A stretch of 64,000 nt of DNA from Pyronema omphalodes (GCA_024516155.1 JAJJXM010000007.1:1116001-1180000); one strand, 5' to 3'. Numbered from the stretch's first letter, positions 40,193-50,697 are shown. Made by a program: numbers and translations. The notes: generated by a model from the letters alone, not told the origin.

Positions 40193-41205
40193 AGGAATAC
40201 GAACGAGACTGTCAACTTGGAGACGACCTCCGAGTTGAACTGACAGAAGCTCGAAAGGATAACTCCCCCTACGCCCAACGAATTACCGACCTGGAGAGGG
40301 ATCTCGAAAGCGCCAACGCCTCCCTTCGACTCCTACAAGCCCTTACGAACAACGGTCCCCTTCCGAATACCCGTCCTATCAAATCACACCACCCACCTGA
40401 GTTTTCCGGTGAACGCAAGGAACTCTTGAACTTCATTTCGAAAGTCAGATCCAAGCTCGCCGGAGACTCCTCCCGTTTTACCGATGACCAACATAAGCTA
40501 CGTTACACTTATGGATATCTCAAAGGCAACATCCAGAATCAAATTCAACCTTACGTCCTTACAGATAAGATTAAGCTTAAGGATGTTGAGGCTCTCATTA
40601 CGATTCTGGAAGCTGCTTTTGGAGATCCTGATCAAGTTCCAACTGCGTCTGCGGAATTGGATAAACTTCAACAGGGCAACCGTGAGTTTAGCCAATATTA
40701 CGCAGAGTTCCAAAGATTAATGGCTATCTTGAACTACGATGAGAGCGCAAAGAAGGCTGCTCTGAAGCCTGGACTCTCTCGGGACCTTCAGACCAGTCTT
40801 GTCTACCAAGCCGAAGAACCTCAGAACTTCACCAAGTTTGTGGATCTTTGTATGAAGCTAGATTATAGAATTCGAGCGCATTCAAACACCACAAAATGGC
40901 ACGTTCCTGCGGTCCCCAGTTGTTCCAGCTCCACGCCGTCTCGCCCGGCGTCCCACCCAACGAATACCAATAGTGGTAATTACGGATCGGCCCCCATTGA
41001 CCCATCGGCTTCCCAAAAGGCTCAGAACCAACGCCGTCGTGATGAACGAATGGCTAAGGGACTTTGTCTTTACCGTGGATCAGCCCATCATTTCAAAAGC
41101 GAATGCTCTACGTTGGCAGCAAACAACTCCCGCAAGATTCGCCTAGCCGCCGCCGAGGTTTTGGATATCCCAACAAACCCCGACGTCGACCAGGGAAAAG
41201 AATAG
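40087..41205 (+). CDS. gag: A2 Gag
   Basis: 372 residues from an ATG, nearly the same as A1 Gag. Capsid region at about 110-260. The zinc knuckle position reads CLYRGSAHHFKSEC, where the second Cys of the motif is Arg, so the finger is probably broken. The gene ends CAG GGA AAA GAA TAG with the slippery heptamer at 41193-41199. Confidence 0.93.
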   Translation: MDQNDKVVVVLYLNEAERLEVEQDPTKVKLVRNTVKEYERDCQLGDDLRVELTEARKDNSPYAQRITDLERDLESANASLRLLQALTNNGPLPNTRPIKSHHPPEFSGERKELLNFISKVRSKLAGDSSRFTDDQHKLRYTYGYLKGNIQNQIQPYVLTDKIKLKDVEALITILEAAFGDPDQVPTASAELDKLQQGNREFSQYYAEFQRLMAILNYDESAKKAALKPGLSRDLQTSLVYQAEEPQNFTKFVDLCMKLDYRIRAHSNTTKWHVPAVPSCSSSTPSRPASHPTNTNSGNYGSAPIDPSASQKAQNQRRRDERMAKGLCLYRGSAHHFKSECSTLAANNSRKIRLAAAEVLDIPTNPDVDQGKE

Positions 41206-41237
41206 TCCATCAACAGCCTGTTGGCTGCGTTGTTGGA
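41193..41237 (+). promoter_or_regulatory. -1 frameshift signal, A2 gag/pol
   Basis: GGGAAAA (41193-41199), six-base spacer, then a hairpin at 41206-41237 with TCCA/TGGA and CAGCC/GGCTG pairing. One base change weakens the CAACAG/CTGTTG stem seen in A1 and A3. Confidence 0.72.
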
Positions 41238-43766
41238 CCAGCCCCTGCCTCGTCTTTCGTTTCATCTCAGGCAATCGTTTATGTATCCGCTAGTTCTTTG
41301 TCAAGTAAACAAGAAAACGAATTGGATGGGAATCATTTGATCGTGCCATGTACACTAACTAAACACAATACCAAAATCGATACTTATGCTCTCGTAGACT
41401 GCGGATGCACAGGAATTTCCTTCATGAACGAAGACTTCGCACGCCAACGCAACTTCCCCCGTTATCAATTAAAAAACCCCAAAATGGTTGAAGTAATTGA
41501 TGGTCGACCCATTTCATCAGGAGACATCACTGAATACGTTGAAGTCGAATGTACAATAGGAGACCATCATGAATTACTAACTGCCTACATTACTCGGCTT
41601 GGTCATTATCCCCTCGTTTTAGGAATCCCATGGCTTCGTAAACACGATCTTACAGAAAAACTTCGCCGACAACGATATCAAATTCTCATCACCGAACTGC
41701 CTCCCCCACCGAACCACGTTAACACCCACCCCTGTTAGGGGTATTGCTCCGAAACAACAGAATAAGATCTGTGCTATTTCAGCTACGACGTTTCGACGAA
41801 TCGTATACAATGCCAATAACCGTTACGGAAAAGTCGAACAATTCTCCTTATCTTTGAATGAAATCACCACAGCTCTTCAACCAGAGAAAGAGGAACCGGA
41901 TCTTGAGACTATTGTACCCCCCGAATATCACCAGTACTTGGGAATCTTCGAAAAAGTCAATGCCGATAAGTTACCGCCCCATCGACCGTCGGACCACAGG
42001 ATATCACTCGTCGATGGTTTTCAGCCTCCCTTCGGCCCCCTTTACTCCCTACCACGTCCAGAGTTGGAGGAATTGAAGCGTTGGTTGGATGAAAACCTCA
42101 CCAAAGGTTTCATCCGTGTCTCTTCATCCCCAGCGGCTGCTCCCATTGTTTTCGTAAAGAAAGGCGATGGTTCATTGCGCTTGGTGGTCGATTATGGTGG
42201 AATCAACGCCGGAATGATCAAGAATCGCTACCCTCTTCCCCTGATGCAGGATACCTTAATGAACCTTTCAAGAGCTAAGTGGTTCACTAAGCTCGACAGT
42301 AGGGGAGCGTATAATTTAATACGTCTGGCAAATGGGGAAAAATGGAAAACCGCCTTTCGTACCCGGTACGGATTATTCGAATCATTGGTTTTGCCCTTCG
42401 GGCTTACCAATGCCCCTGCAACGTTTCAGAACTTCATTAACGACGTATTGGCACCTTACCTTGACCGATTCTGTACTGCCTATTTGGATGACACCCTGAT
42501 CTATTCGGATAATCTCAAAGAACATAAACAACATGTTCAATTGATCCTCGAAGCATTCGAAAAAGCAGGGTTACATCTCAAACCAGAGAAATGCGGGTTC
42601 CATCAGAAGGAAGTAAAATACTTAGGACTCATCATTAGTACAGAAGGAATAAAGATGGACCCTGAGAAGATTACTGCAGTTCGAGATTGGGAATCTCCCC
42701 AAAACCTCAAAGATGTTAGAGCGTTTTTGGGTTTTGCAAATTTTTATCGACGTTTCGTTAAGAACTATTCAAAAATAGTCCAACCTCTCACGTTACTCAC
42801 ACGAAAAGGAGTTCCCTTCGTCTGGTCAGAACCTCAGCAACAGGCCTTTGAGGAATTGAAATCGACATTTACATCCGCCCCCATTCTGGCTCATTTCGAC
42901 CCAGACCGAGATGTTATTGTCGAAACCGATGCTTCCGATTATGTCTCTGCCGGAGTACTTTCTCAGTATGATGACGAAGGAATCTTACATCCTATTGGTT
43001 ACTTCTCAAAGAAACATTCCCCCGCCGAATGTAATTATGAGATATACGATAAAGAACTCATGGCTATCGTCCGGGCTTTCGAAGAATGGCGTCCCGAATT
43101 ACAATCTGTTATTAACCCCATTCGAGTACTGTCAGATCATAAGAATCTGGAATATTTTACTTCGACGAAGCTCTTGAACCGCCGTCAAGCCCGTTGGTCC
43201 CAGTTCTTGTCTCAGTTTAATTTTAAGATTGTTTACCGCCCCGGTACCGCAGGCGTTAAACCAGACGCACTGACTTGTCGATCCGGAGATCTGCCTAAAG
43301 AGGGGGATGAACGCTCCCTAGAGAACCACACAACGATCATTAAGCCAGAGAATATCATTCACGTTGCGGCTGTTACCCCCGGTAATCAACAAACAATAAC
43401 GAATTCGCAACAAACAATAATACCGGACCCACAACAAACAAACCCCACCTTATCCCAGCTCTTCACGGAAGCCTACGAGAAAAACGCATTCTGTACTAAG
43501 GTTATTGAAATGCTAAACAATAACACTCGTTATTGTAAAGACATTACATTAGCCGAATGTACAGTAAACAATAACCGTTTACTCTACCGGGGAAGTTTCT
43601 GGGTCCCGAATTACGAACGTCTACGATTACGCCTAATGCAACAACACCACGACTCTCCTACGGCTGGACACCCAGGTAGATCTAAAACATTAGAATACCT
43701 CTCAAGAACCTATACGTGGCTCCAGATGAGGACAGACGTGGAAAGATATATTCGAAATTGTCATAC
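41200..43766 (+). pseudogene. pol: A2 pol, first part (PR-RT-RH-IN zinc finger)
   Basis: Protease (VDCGCTGISF near 41395) continues from gag in the -1 frame and breaks at an indel near 41650. RT, RNase H and the integrase start are then open from 41854: FVKKGDGSLRLVVDYGG near 42150, AYLDD near 42480, ETDASDY near 42920, and the integrase zinc finger HHDSPTAGHPG...RNCHT from 43640. C1 inserted within the zinc finger at 43767. Apart from the insertion and one indel the frame is preserved. Confidence 0.92.
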
Positions 43767-43954
43767 TGTCACAACGCTCCCGTGACATGCTCCTGGCCTC
43801 CGCCGTCACCACCGCAGGGCTATGGGTGATCGTCATCACCCTAGCAACCTGCTACGCTGTCATGAAGTGAAGGGATAGGGTTAGGGCAAGGGGCTGGGCC
43901 CCTTGCCGAGGATTTTCATATGTTCGGAGTTATTTCTTATTTGGATTTCTTTTA

Positions 43955-44260
43955 GGTATCACGGCGGCTAGGAAAATGTTGGAATCTTTTACTTCTCTCT
44001 TTTGGTATGTACTCTTTCTTTACTATTTGGAATTACGGCGGTTAGCCAGGAAGTTATCTCTTTCGGTATGTACTCTTTCTTTGCTATTTGGAATCACGGC
44101 GGTTAGCCGGTAGTTATCTCTTTTGGTATGTACTCTTTCCTTGTTATTATTATTATTTGGAATTACGGCGTTTAGCTATCTTGCTTTCTTATTTGGAATT
44201 ACGGCGGTTGGCAAATGTTGGGGAATGTTGGTCATGTATGTAGTTATCACGGCGGTTAGC
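43955..44260 (+). repeat. Diverged tandem repeats in C1 U3
   Basis: The unit, about 55-70 bases, contains TATGTACTCTTTC, then ATTTGGAATTACGGCGGTTAG. The ACGGCGG core recurs at least six times up to the palindrome. Also in the 3' LTR (50781-51087). These look like promoter or enhancer elements. Confidence 0.7.
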
Positions 44261-44266
44261 ATTGGG

Positions 44267-44292
44267 AGCATTCTCCGCAGGCGGAGAATGCT
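44267..44292 (+). promoter_or_regulatory. Perfect palindrome between U3 and TATA, C1
   Basis: AGCATTCTCCGC and GCGGAGAATGCT are perfect 12-base arms around AG. The 3' LTR has the same at 51094-51119. It lies 25 bases before the TATA box, a place fit for a dimeric protein site; it could also form a hairpin in read-through RNA. Confidence 0.6.
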
Positions 44293-44562
44293 GAGTCACG
44301 AGTCATGAAGGAACAAGTATAAGAGGAGGAAATTTGTATGTAGTTTATTTCTTCACGCAATCAAGTTTCTATTTACCACAATCCTATCTACAAAAGTTCC
44401 CTTGTGATATCCCATCTCGCCAAACTCACCTGTGATTTCCCAAGCCCACAAACCCTTGCCCATTCCCAACTTACCAGCCTTACCTAACCCGCCGCCGCCC
44501 TCCTCGCCGCCGAAAACCCCGCGCTGCCTGTCGTCAGTAACCGTGGATACGGATTCTGATAT

Positions 44563-44572
44563 TTGATTGCGT
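44563..44572 (+). other. C1 self-primer binding site
   Basis: TTGATTGCGT, one base after the LTR, complements ACGCAATCAA at 44355-44364. The same pair is in D. Confidence 0.68.
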
Positions 44573-45700
44573 CCTGTGTACGACACCCAACGCGGAACGA
44601 AGACCCAGAAAACCCAGAAAACCCAGAAGAAGGCGCACACAGTGGCATCCTTTCAGCTAAAAGAGCTCGGAGAACATATCGAACAAGAACCGACTGGATC
44701 GGCAAGCCCAGTGACCCCCGAACAACCATCCAGACCCCAGACCCCCGAATCACCCGAACTCCCCCATACCTCTACCGACGACCCTGCGGAAATGGCGACC
44801 CCGGCAGGATTGGGACTTGTCACTCCGGTCACTATGACCCAGGAGCAGTTGAACCAGATCCTCATTCAACTCCATCGCCCCACGACAAACAGTAACCCCA
44901 AGGTGGAAGACCCGGAGCTGTACTACGGTGAACGGACCAAGCTGAGGGCATTCCTGACGCAATGTGAACTGAAGTTCAATTGTGAAGGGAATAGATTCGA
45001 CACCGAACAGAAAAAGGTGAACTATGCGAGCTCCCGCTGTAGAGGTAACGCTTGGGCATGGATCGAGCCGTCCATCAAGGAGGGGAAAAGCGTATACACG
45101 ACCTGGGAGGCCTTTAAGACTGCTGTCAGTAGGGCTTTCGGGGAAGCCGACTCAAAAGAAGTAGCAAGAAGAAAGTTCAAGATGATCAGGCAGGGCGCGC
45201 GATCCGCCGCTGCATACTGGGCCGAATTTCAAAGGATCAAATCCGATTTAAGATACAATGACGAGACCTACATCGATCAATTCAGTGATGGACTAAACAC
45301 AGACGTCCAACGACAGTTGGCACTCCTTGATGAACGACCAACGGATCTCACGGAGTTCGCCAACAAGGCCATAGCGTTAGACAACCGACTATTCAACTTC
45401 CGAACCCTGAGGACTCGGTATGAACCTCAATTCTATCACCACCCCCATCTTAAGGGGCAGGGACACGAATCTCGACTCTCTGATCCCGAACCAATGGAAT
45501 TAGATTCCACTCGTCGACCGAAACCAAGGGATAGGACGGAGGAGGATAGGCGGAAGCGGAATAACGAATGTTTTAACTGTGGGAAGGTGGGACACTACGC
45601 TGCGAAGTGCCCAAGTAAGAAATTATTCAGAGCAGCGGAAACTACATTGGTAGAGGCGGGACTCGGTGAGACGTCGGGAAAAGAGAACCCCCAGGAATAA
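44567..45700 (+). CDS. gag: C1 Gag
   Basis: The frame is open over 377 codons, but the first ATG is only at 44792 (MATPAGLGLVTPV). The part before it (FQLKELGE...SPVTPEQPSRPQTP) is matched in D, where a real ATG precedes it; C1 has ACA at that place, so the start here is non-AUG or lost. Capsid region about 44900-45400 (LYYGERTKLRAFLTQCELKF, then SRAFGEADSKEVARRKF). Zinc knuckle CFNCGKVGHYAAKC near 45569-45610. Basic and acidic linkers flank it. Confidence 0.9.
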   Translation: MRPVYDTQRGTKTQKTQKTQKKAHTVASFQLKELGEHIEQEPTGSASPVTPEQPSRPQTPESPELPHTSTDDPAEMATPAGLGLVTPVTMTQEQLNQILIQLHRPTTNSNPKVEDPELYYGERTKLRAFLTQCELKFNCEGNRFDTEQKKVNYASSRCRGNAWAWIEPSIKEGKSVYTTWEAFKTAVSRAFGEADSKEVARRKFKMIRQGARSAAAYWAEFQRIKSDLRYNDETYIDQFSDGLNTDVQRQLALLDERPTDLTEFANKAIALDNRLFNFRTLRTRYEPQFYHHPHLKGQGHESRLSDPEPMELDSTRRPKPRDRTEEDRRKRNNECFNCGKVGHYAAKCPSKKLFRAAETTLVEAGLGETSGKENPQE

Positions 45701-45723
45701 AAGGAAAAGGTGGATTCCTGGGG
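45676..45723 (+). promoter_or_regulatory. -1 frameshift signal, C1 gag/pol
   Basis: GGGAAAA (45676-45682) phased G GGA AAA, six-base spacer, then a perfect 10-base stem CCCCAGGAAT (45689-45698) with ATTCCTGGGG (45714-45723). The pol frame is -1 and open from the heptamer. The gag stop lies inside the hairpin loop region. Confidence 0.8.
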
Positions 45724-48700
45724 CAACTGTCGCCCACCAGTTCAACCACGGCAGGACAGGCGGATAGAATCTCGAGTGTAGGACCATACGGAAGAAACGA
45801 AAAAATTATCCTGCGAGTAAAGTTAATCGGACGAAATAAGAAAGAATACCAAACAACGGCCATGATCGACTGCGGGGCCACGGAGAATTTTATAGATCGA
45901 AAATATGTGAGACAGCAGGGATTGCCCTGCGCGAAAGAATTAACCCCACGAAAGGTTCTCGCTGTAGACGGACGGGAATTGGATGGGGGACCAGTAACCC
46001 ACGATGCCATGGTGACCATGGTGATCAACGACCATAGGGAAGACATCAAGCTCCACTGTATTACCATTGGCAACGCACCCATTATCCTGGGACTGCCTTG
46101 GTTGCGGAAACACAATCCCAGCATCGACTGGAAGGAAGGAAGGATTGTCTTCAACTCCGAGAAATGCGGAAAGAACTGCCTTCCTACCTCGCCCCATGCC
46201 ACCACCGTATCGGAACGGGGGGCAGAAAAAGAATATAATCAACGGATACATGAGGAAGCGGAGCACGCCTATGGTATGGAAGAACCGAAGGAGATGCTTC
46301 AGACGGATGAGGAAGATGAGCTTCGCATCCAAGAAATCTGGGGAGAAAGTATAGAAGAAGATGACGAAGGAGAAGAGGTGGAAGAGTCGGAGGACGAGGA
46401 TATGGAAAGCGTGCAGGGATCTAGGCGCGCGGAATCCTCCGAGGCCGATCCCGACTCGTCTCAGTGCGCTTCGCGGCAACCCCCGCAAGCGCCAGCCAAC
46501 CAGAAGGAACCGGGGAACTGGGAAACCGCTCCCGCCAAATCAACCGCTACTGCACCAACCAACCAGGAAGAACCGGGGAACTGGGAAACCGCTCCCGCCA
46601 AATCAATTGCCACTTCCGGGGAATTGGAACTCGCGAGTACCATAAGTCGAGCGGGGAAGAGCAAGCCTGACTCCCTGGAAGAAATAATACCACCGGAATA
46701 TGCAGATTACCTCTCCGTATTCAGGGAAAAAGAGGCGGTAGGGTTACCTCCGCACCGACATCATGACCACCGGATTCCCTTGATGGACGGAAAGGTTCCG
46801 CCGTTCGAACCCCTGCGAGCCCTCGATGAAGAACGTCTGCGAGTACTGAGGGATTACTTGGAAGAGAATGAAAAGAGGGGTTGGGTCCGACGGTCGACGT
46901 CTCCAGCGGGAGCCCCCATCCATTTCGTTAAGAAAAAGGATGGTACTTTACGGTTATGCGTCGACTACCGACGACTCAACGAAATCACAATCAAGGATCG
47001 CACCCCACTCCCGCTGATAGGGGAAGCGTTGGATAGACTTTCCAACGCCAAGATCTATACCAAATTAGATGTGCGAGATGCATACCATAACCTCCGAATA
47101 GCCACAGGAGATGAATGGAAAACTGCGTTCCGTACCAAGTATGGTCTATACGAGTATTTGGTGATGCCATTTGGTTTGACAAATGCTCCAGCTTCATTTC
47201 AACGATGGATGAACGAAGTCTTAAGTGATTACCTCGACATCTTTTGCATCGCCTATCTCGACGACATATTGATCTACTCAGATAATATGGAGGAACATCG
47301 AAAGCACGTCCGCATGGTCTTGGTGAGGTTAAGGGACGTAGGACTCACCCTGAAACCCTCGAAATGTGAATTCCACACGAAAAAGACGGAATACCTGGGA
47401 TACATCATCTCCCCCACAGGGTTGCAGATGGACCCCGAGAAAATTAGGGCGATTAAGGAATGGAAGGAACCGGTAAATGTGAAGGGAGTCCAGAGTTTCC
47501 TTGGGTTCGCCAATTTCTACCGTCGATTCATCCGGGATTTCAGCAAGATCACCACGCCATTGACACGATTGACGAAGAAACAGGTACCCTGGGAGTGGAA
47601 TGACGAGACACAACGGGCCTTTGAGCAACTCAAAACGGCAATGATATCCCAACCGATCCTGCAACATTTCGACCCGGATCGGCCGCTCACCCTGGAAACA
47701 GACGCCTCAGACTATGCCATCGGGGCAGTCTGCTCACAACCCGACGACTCCAACGTACTGCACCCCCTTGCCTATTTTTCAAGAAAATTAAAAGAAGCGG
47801 AGCTCAATTACGACATCCACGATAAGGAGCTCCTCGCAATAGTGGAAGCCTTGGACAAATGGTCGACATACTGCAAATCAACAAAACACAGTATCCGGAT
47901 ACTGTCAGACCATAAGAATCTAGAGTATTGGCAAACGAAGAGGGATCTCAACCTCCGACAGGCCCGATGGGCGGAACAACTGGCCAACTATGACTTCACG
48001 ATCACGTATCGTCCGGGGAAGTTGGCAGGAAAACCCGACATATTGTCCCGAGAGTCAGGAGACTCTCCCTGGGAAGGGGAGATGAAGCACCGGCAGAACC
48101 GAAGCCGAGTCCTCCTTCCCCAGGAAGTCTTTCATGTGAACGGGACACAGTTGATAAGACTCACCCCGGACACCCCCCTCATTACCAAAATTCGGGAAAA
48201 AACGAAGACCGATACAGAACTCCAGGAGGTAATCCGCAAACTTCGGGAAGGGATAACCCGAGACAATAGGGTCCCCTTGGGGTTATGCGAGGAAAAGGAT
48301 GGGTTACTCCTATACGAGGGATTGATATGGGTCCCGGACGACGACGACCTGAGGTTACAAATTTTACGACAACATCACGACTCCCAGGCCGCGGGGCATC
48401 CGGGAAGGGCAAGGACATTGGAGTTGGTCAGCCGAAATTTTTATTGGCCACAACAACGGCAGTATGTGACTCGATATGTCGACTACTGTGATACCTGTAA
48501 ACGTATCAAGCCCATTAAGCACGCCCCCTTCGGTCTCTTACGACCGTTACAGATTCCAGAAAGACCATGGGAATCCATCTCCATGGATTTTATCACGGGT
48601 CTTCCGGAGGATGGGGGAATGAATGCGGTATGGGTGATTGTGGACCGCTTGACGAAGATGGCACACTTCGTAGCAGGTAAGGATACTATGGGACCCAGGG

Positions 48701-49648
48701 AACTTGCGGACGGGTTCCTCACACATGTGGTACGGGCCCATGGACTCCCCAGCAGCATCATCTCGGACCGGGGGTCCCGTTTTCACCTCTCAGTTCTGGA
48801 AGAGGGTTATGGAGGCAATGGGGACGACGAGGAACCTGAGTACGGCGTTTCACCCAGAGTCCCACGGACAGACAGAGAGGGTCAATGCGATCCTCGAACA
48901 ATACCTCAGGGCGTATTGTAACTATCAACAGGACAATTGGAACCAACTCCTTCCTATGGCGGAGTTCTGCTACAACAATTCCCGCTCAGGAACGACCAAG
49001 GTGTCCCCCTTCTTTGCAAATTACGGATATCATCCCCGTTTTACCCAGCCGCTGGGTGAAGTCGCGGAAGGAAACCCCGAGGTCTCCAAATATGTTGGCG
49101 CCCTCAACCGACTTCACGAGGATCTGAGGGCAGAGGTCCACTATGACCAGACTGCTCATGCAGAACAGGCGAACCGGCATGGACACCCGGATCCGGTCCT
49201 TCGAGTGGGAGATCGGGTCTGGCTGAAGAGGAAGAATGTGAAAACCACCCGACCCTCCAACAAGCTCGATTACAAGCTATTGGGGCCCTACACTATCTTG
49301 TCTAAGGTAGGGTCACGAGCTTATAAGCTGGACCTCCCCCCAAACGCAAAGATCCATCCAGTATTTCACATCTCCCTTCTAGAACCGTCTCAACCTACTT
49401 CGACCACCATACCAGGCCATTTTCAGCCCCCTCTACTACCGATTGTCCTCGACGACGAGGAAGAGTGGGAAGTTGAGGAGATAGTGGATTCTTGACGCCA
49501 CCGGGGTCAAATACAATATCGAGTTAAGTGGACTGGTTTCCACGACCCCGATACGACCCGGTACCCCGCCGACAATTTCCAAAACTCCCCCGACGCCATC
49601 ACCCAATTCCACCGCAGGTACCCTAATAAACCTGCCCCACAGCCGTAA
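45683..49648 (+). pseudogene. pol: C1 Pol polyprotein, one shift and one stop
   Basis: Protease (MIDCGATENF, 45862), an acidic Glu/Asp linker with a duplicated 20-residue unit (46500-46620), RT ([19 protein letters not shown] near 46930, AYLDD near 47250), RNase H (ETDASDY near 47695, SDHKNLEYW near 47908), integrase HHCC (HHDSQAAGHPG...CDTCKRIK, 48371-48510), core DFITGLPE near 48583 and SDRGS near 48764. One extra T near 48780 shifts the frame; the core goes on to 49495 (QTERVNAILEQYL, then the LPPNAKIHPVFHISLLEP block). A TGA at 49493-49495 cuts off the chromodomain (QYRVKWTGF...FHRRYPNKP), which ends at TAA 49646-49648. Both lesions are small in an otherwise young copy. Confidence 0.93.
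46498..46620 (+). repeat. 60 bp in-frame duplication in C1 pol linker
   Basis: Two adjacent units coding for EPGNWETAPAKS lie 60 bases apart in the acidic linker between protease and RT. The linker is poorly conserved, and D has a different one. Confidence 0.85.
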
Positions 49649-50697
49649 TGGACGATAGAACGAACTCCGAGGACCCCCCGTCCTCTTTGGGCTGGTACCG
49701 AACCCCTACTCCCCCGGCAGAAAAGAAATCCCCCCACCGCACGATCCCGCACGCAGAACTACATTGGTCGTTCTGCAACAACGACTCCTGCTCCATTCAC
49801 CTCCAATCGAAATTGAACAACAATCATTTCCCAGCGGTGGCGCAAGCAATTGCGGCACGCATAAAAAAATCATGTAGCTGCGGGCAGCTACATGACCCCG
49901 AGTTAGAATGGGTGATCCGACACCGGAGGATGGACCCGCAAAAGGCCTGCAAGGCATGGCAGAAAGGGAAGAGACTCTGCAATGTGTGTAAATTCCTGGT
50001 CAACAAGGACGGACACGACCAGAGATGCGGTATCAGAGGATGGAAACCCCCCACGGAGACCCCGGCAACGATACCACCCGCCAAGAACGAGCCCGGGACA
50101 GGAAAGGAGCCTCCCGTCCCTACGGAAAACCAGGAAAACGAACCACCCCGTCCCCGCGAACTGGAATCGGAGGACTCGACCATCCCTACGATCCGACACC
50201 AACTCCCAGTGATTATGATGACGGGACCCTCGGACCACGAGAGGGTGGCAATCAACCTGTCTTTCTATCAGACAGCGGAGCCGGAACAGCGTCTCCCCAC
50301 CGTCGACCTGACATCCGCCCCTTGTTCGGATCCCCCGGAGCCCCCCGCCTCAGGGCACCAACAAGATCAAATACCCCCGTTCTCCTCAGGGCACCAACAA
50401 GAACAAATAACGGCGCCCCCCTTAGGACACCAACAAGAGCAAATACCGCCTTATGTCCTCGAGGACATCACCCAGGACGTCGTACGTCGCCGACGTCGGG
50501 GAAGGCAGTATCGGGGACGGTCCCCCATCCGGAGGCCCGCGTTGAGGACTGCCAGCGGCCTCGCCGGAGTCTCGGCCTGGAGGGGGGGGCTTATGTCACA
50601 ACGCTCCCGTGACATGCTCCTGGCCTCCGCCGTCACCACCGCAGGGCTATGGGTGATCGTCATCACCCTAGCAACCTGCTACGCTGTCATGAAGTGA
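49648..50697 (+). CDS. C1 ORF3: Cys/His-rich protein with C-terminal membrane segment
   Basis: 349 residues. The ATG overlaps the pol stop (TAATG, 49646-49650), suiting stop/restart translation. Residues 39-127 hold a Cys/His cluster (H39, C43, C48, H51, C76, C78, H82, C101, C111, C114, H123, C127), possibly binding zinc. Residues 130-280 are Pro/Glu-rich with three GHQQ(D/E)QI units near 235-275. An Arg-rich stretch (RRRRRGRQYRGR) follows near 283-295, then a hydrophobic segment at about 325-347 ([24 protein letters not shown]). The last 34 residues are encoded in the 3' LTR, and the polypurine tract codes for part of GGL. No signal peptide or envelope hallmark is seen. It is conserved in D (4851-5558). 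Function unknown; a membrane-anchored, nucleic-acid-binding accessory protein is one guess. Confidence 0.78.
   Translation: MDDRTNSEDPPSSLGWYRTPTPPAEKKSPHRTIPHAELHWSFCNNDSCSIHLQSKLNNNHFPAVAQAIAARIKKSCSCGQLHDPELEWVIRHRRMDPQKACKAWQKGKRLCNVCKFLVNKDGHDQRCGIRGWKPPTETPATIPPAKNEPGTGKEPPVPTENQENEPPRPRELESEDSTIPTIRHQLPVIMMTGPSDHERVAINLSFYQTAEPEQRLPTVDLTSAPCSDPPEPPASGHQQDQIPPFSSGHQQEQITAPPLGHQQEQIPPYVLEDITQDVVRRRRRGRQYRGRSPIRRPALRTASGLAGVSAWRGGLMSQRSRDMLLASAVTTAGLWVIVITLATCYAVMK

Larger units (their letters stand above)
43767..44561 (+). repeat. C1 5' LTR
   Basis: 795 bp. Its first 104 bases repeat the ORF3 tail coding sequence. Then come the U3 repeats, a perfect palindrome, a TATA box (TATAAGAG, 44318-44325) and the self-primer ACGCAATCAA at 44355-44364, about 37 bases after the TATA box. 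Confidence 0.96.

Noticed and set aside
49648..50697. ORF3 as a retroviral-type envelope gene
   Set aside because: No signal peptide, no cleavage site and no large ectodomain before the membrane segment; a Cys/His and Arg-rich protein with a tail anchor fits better.
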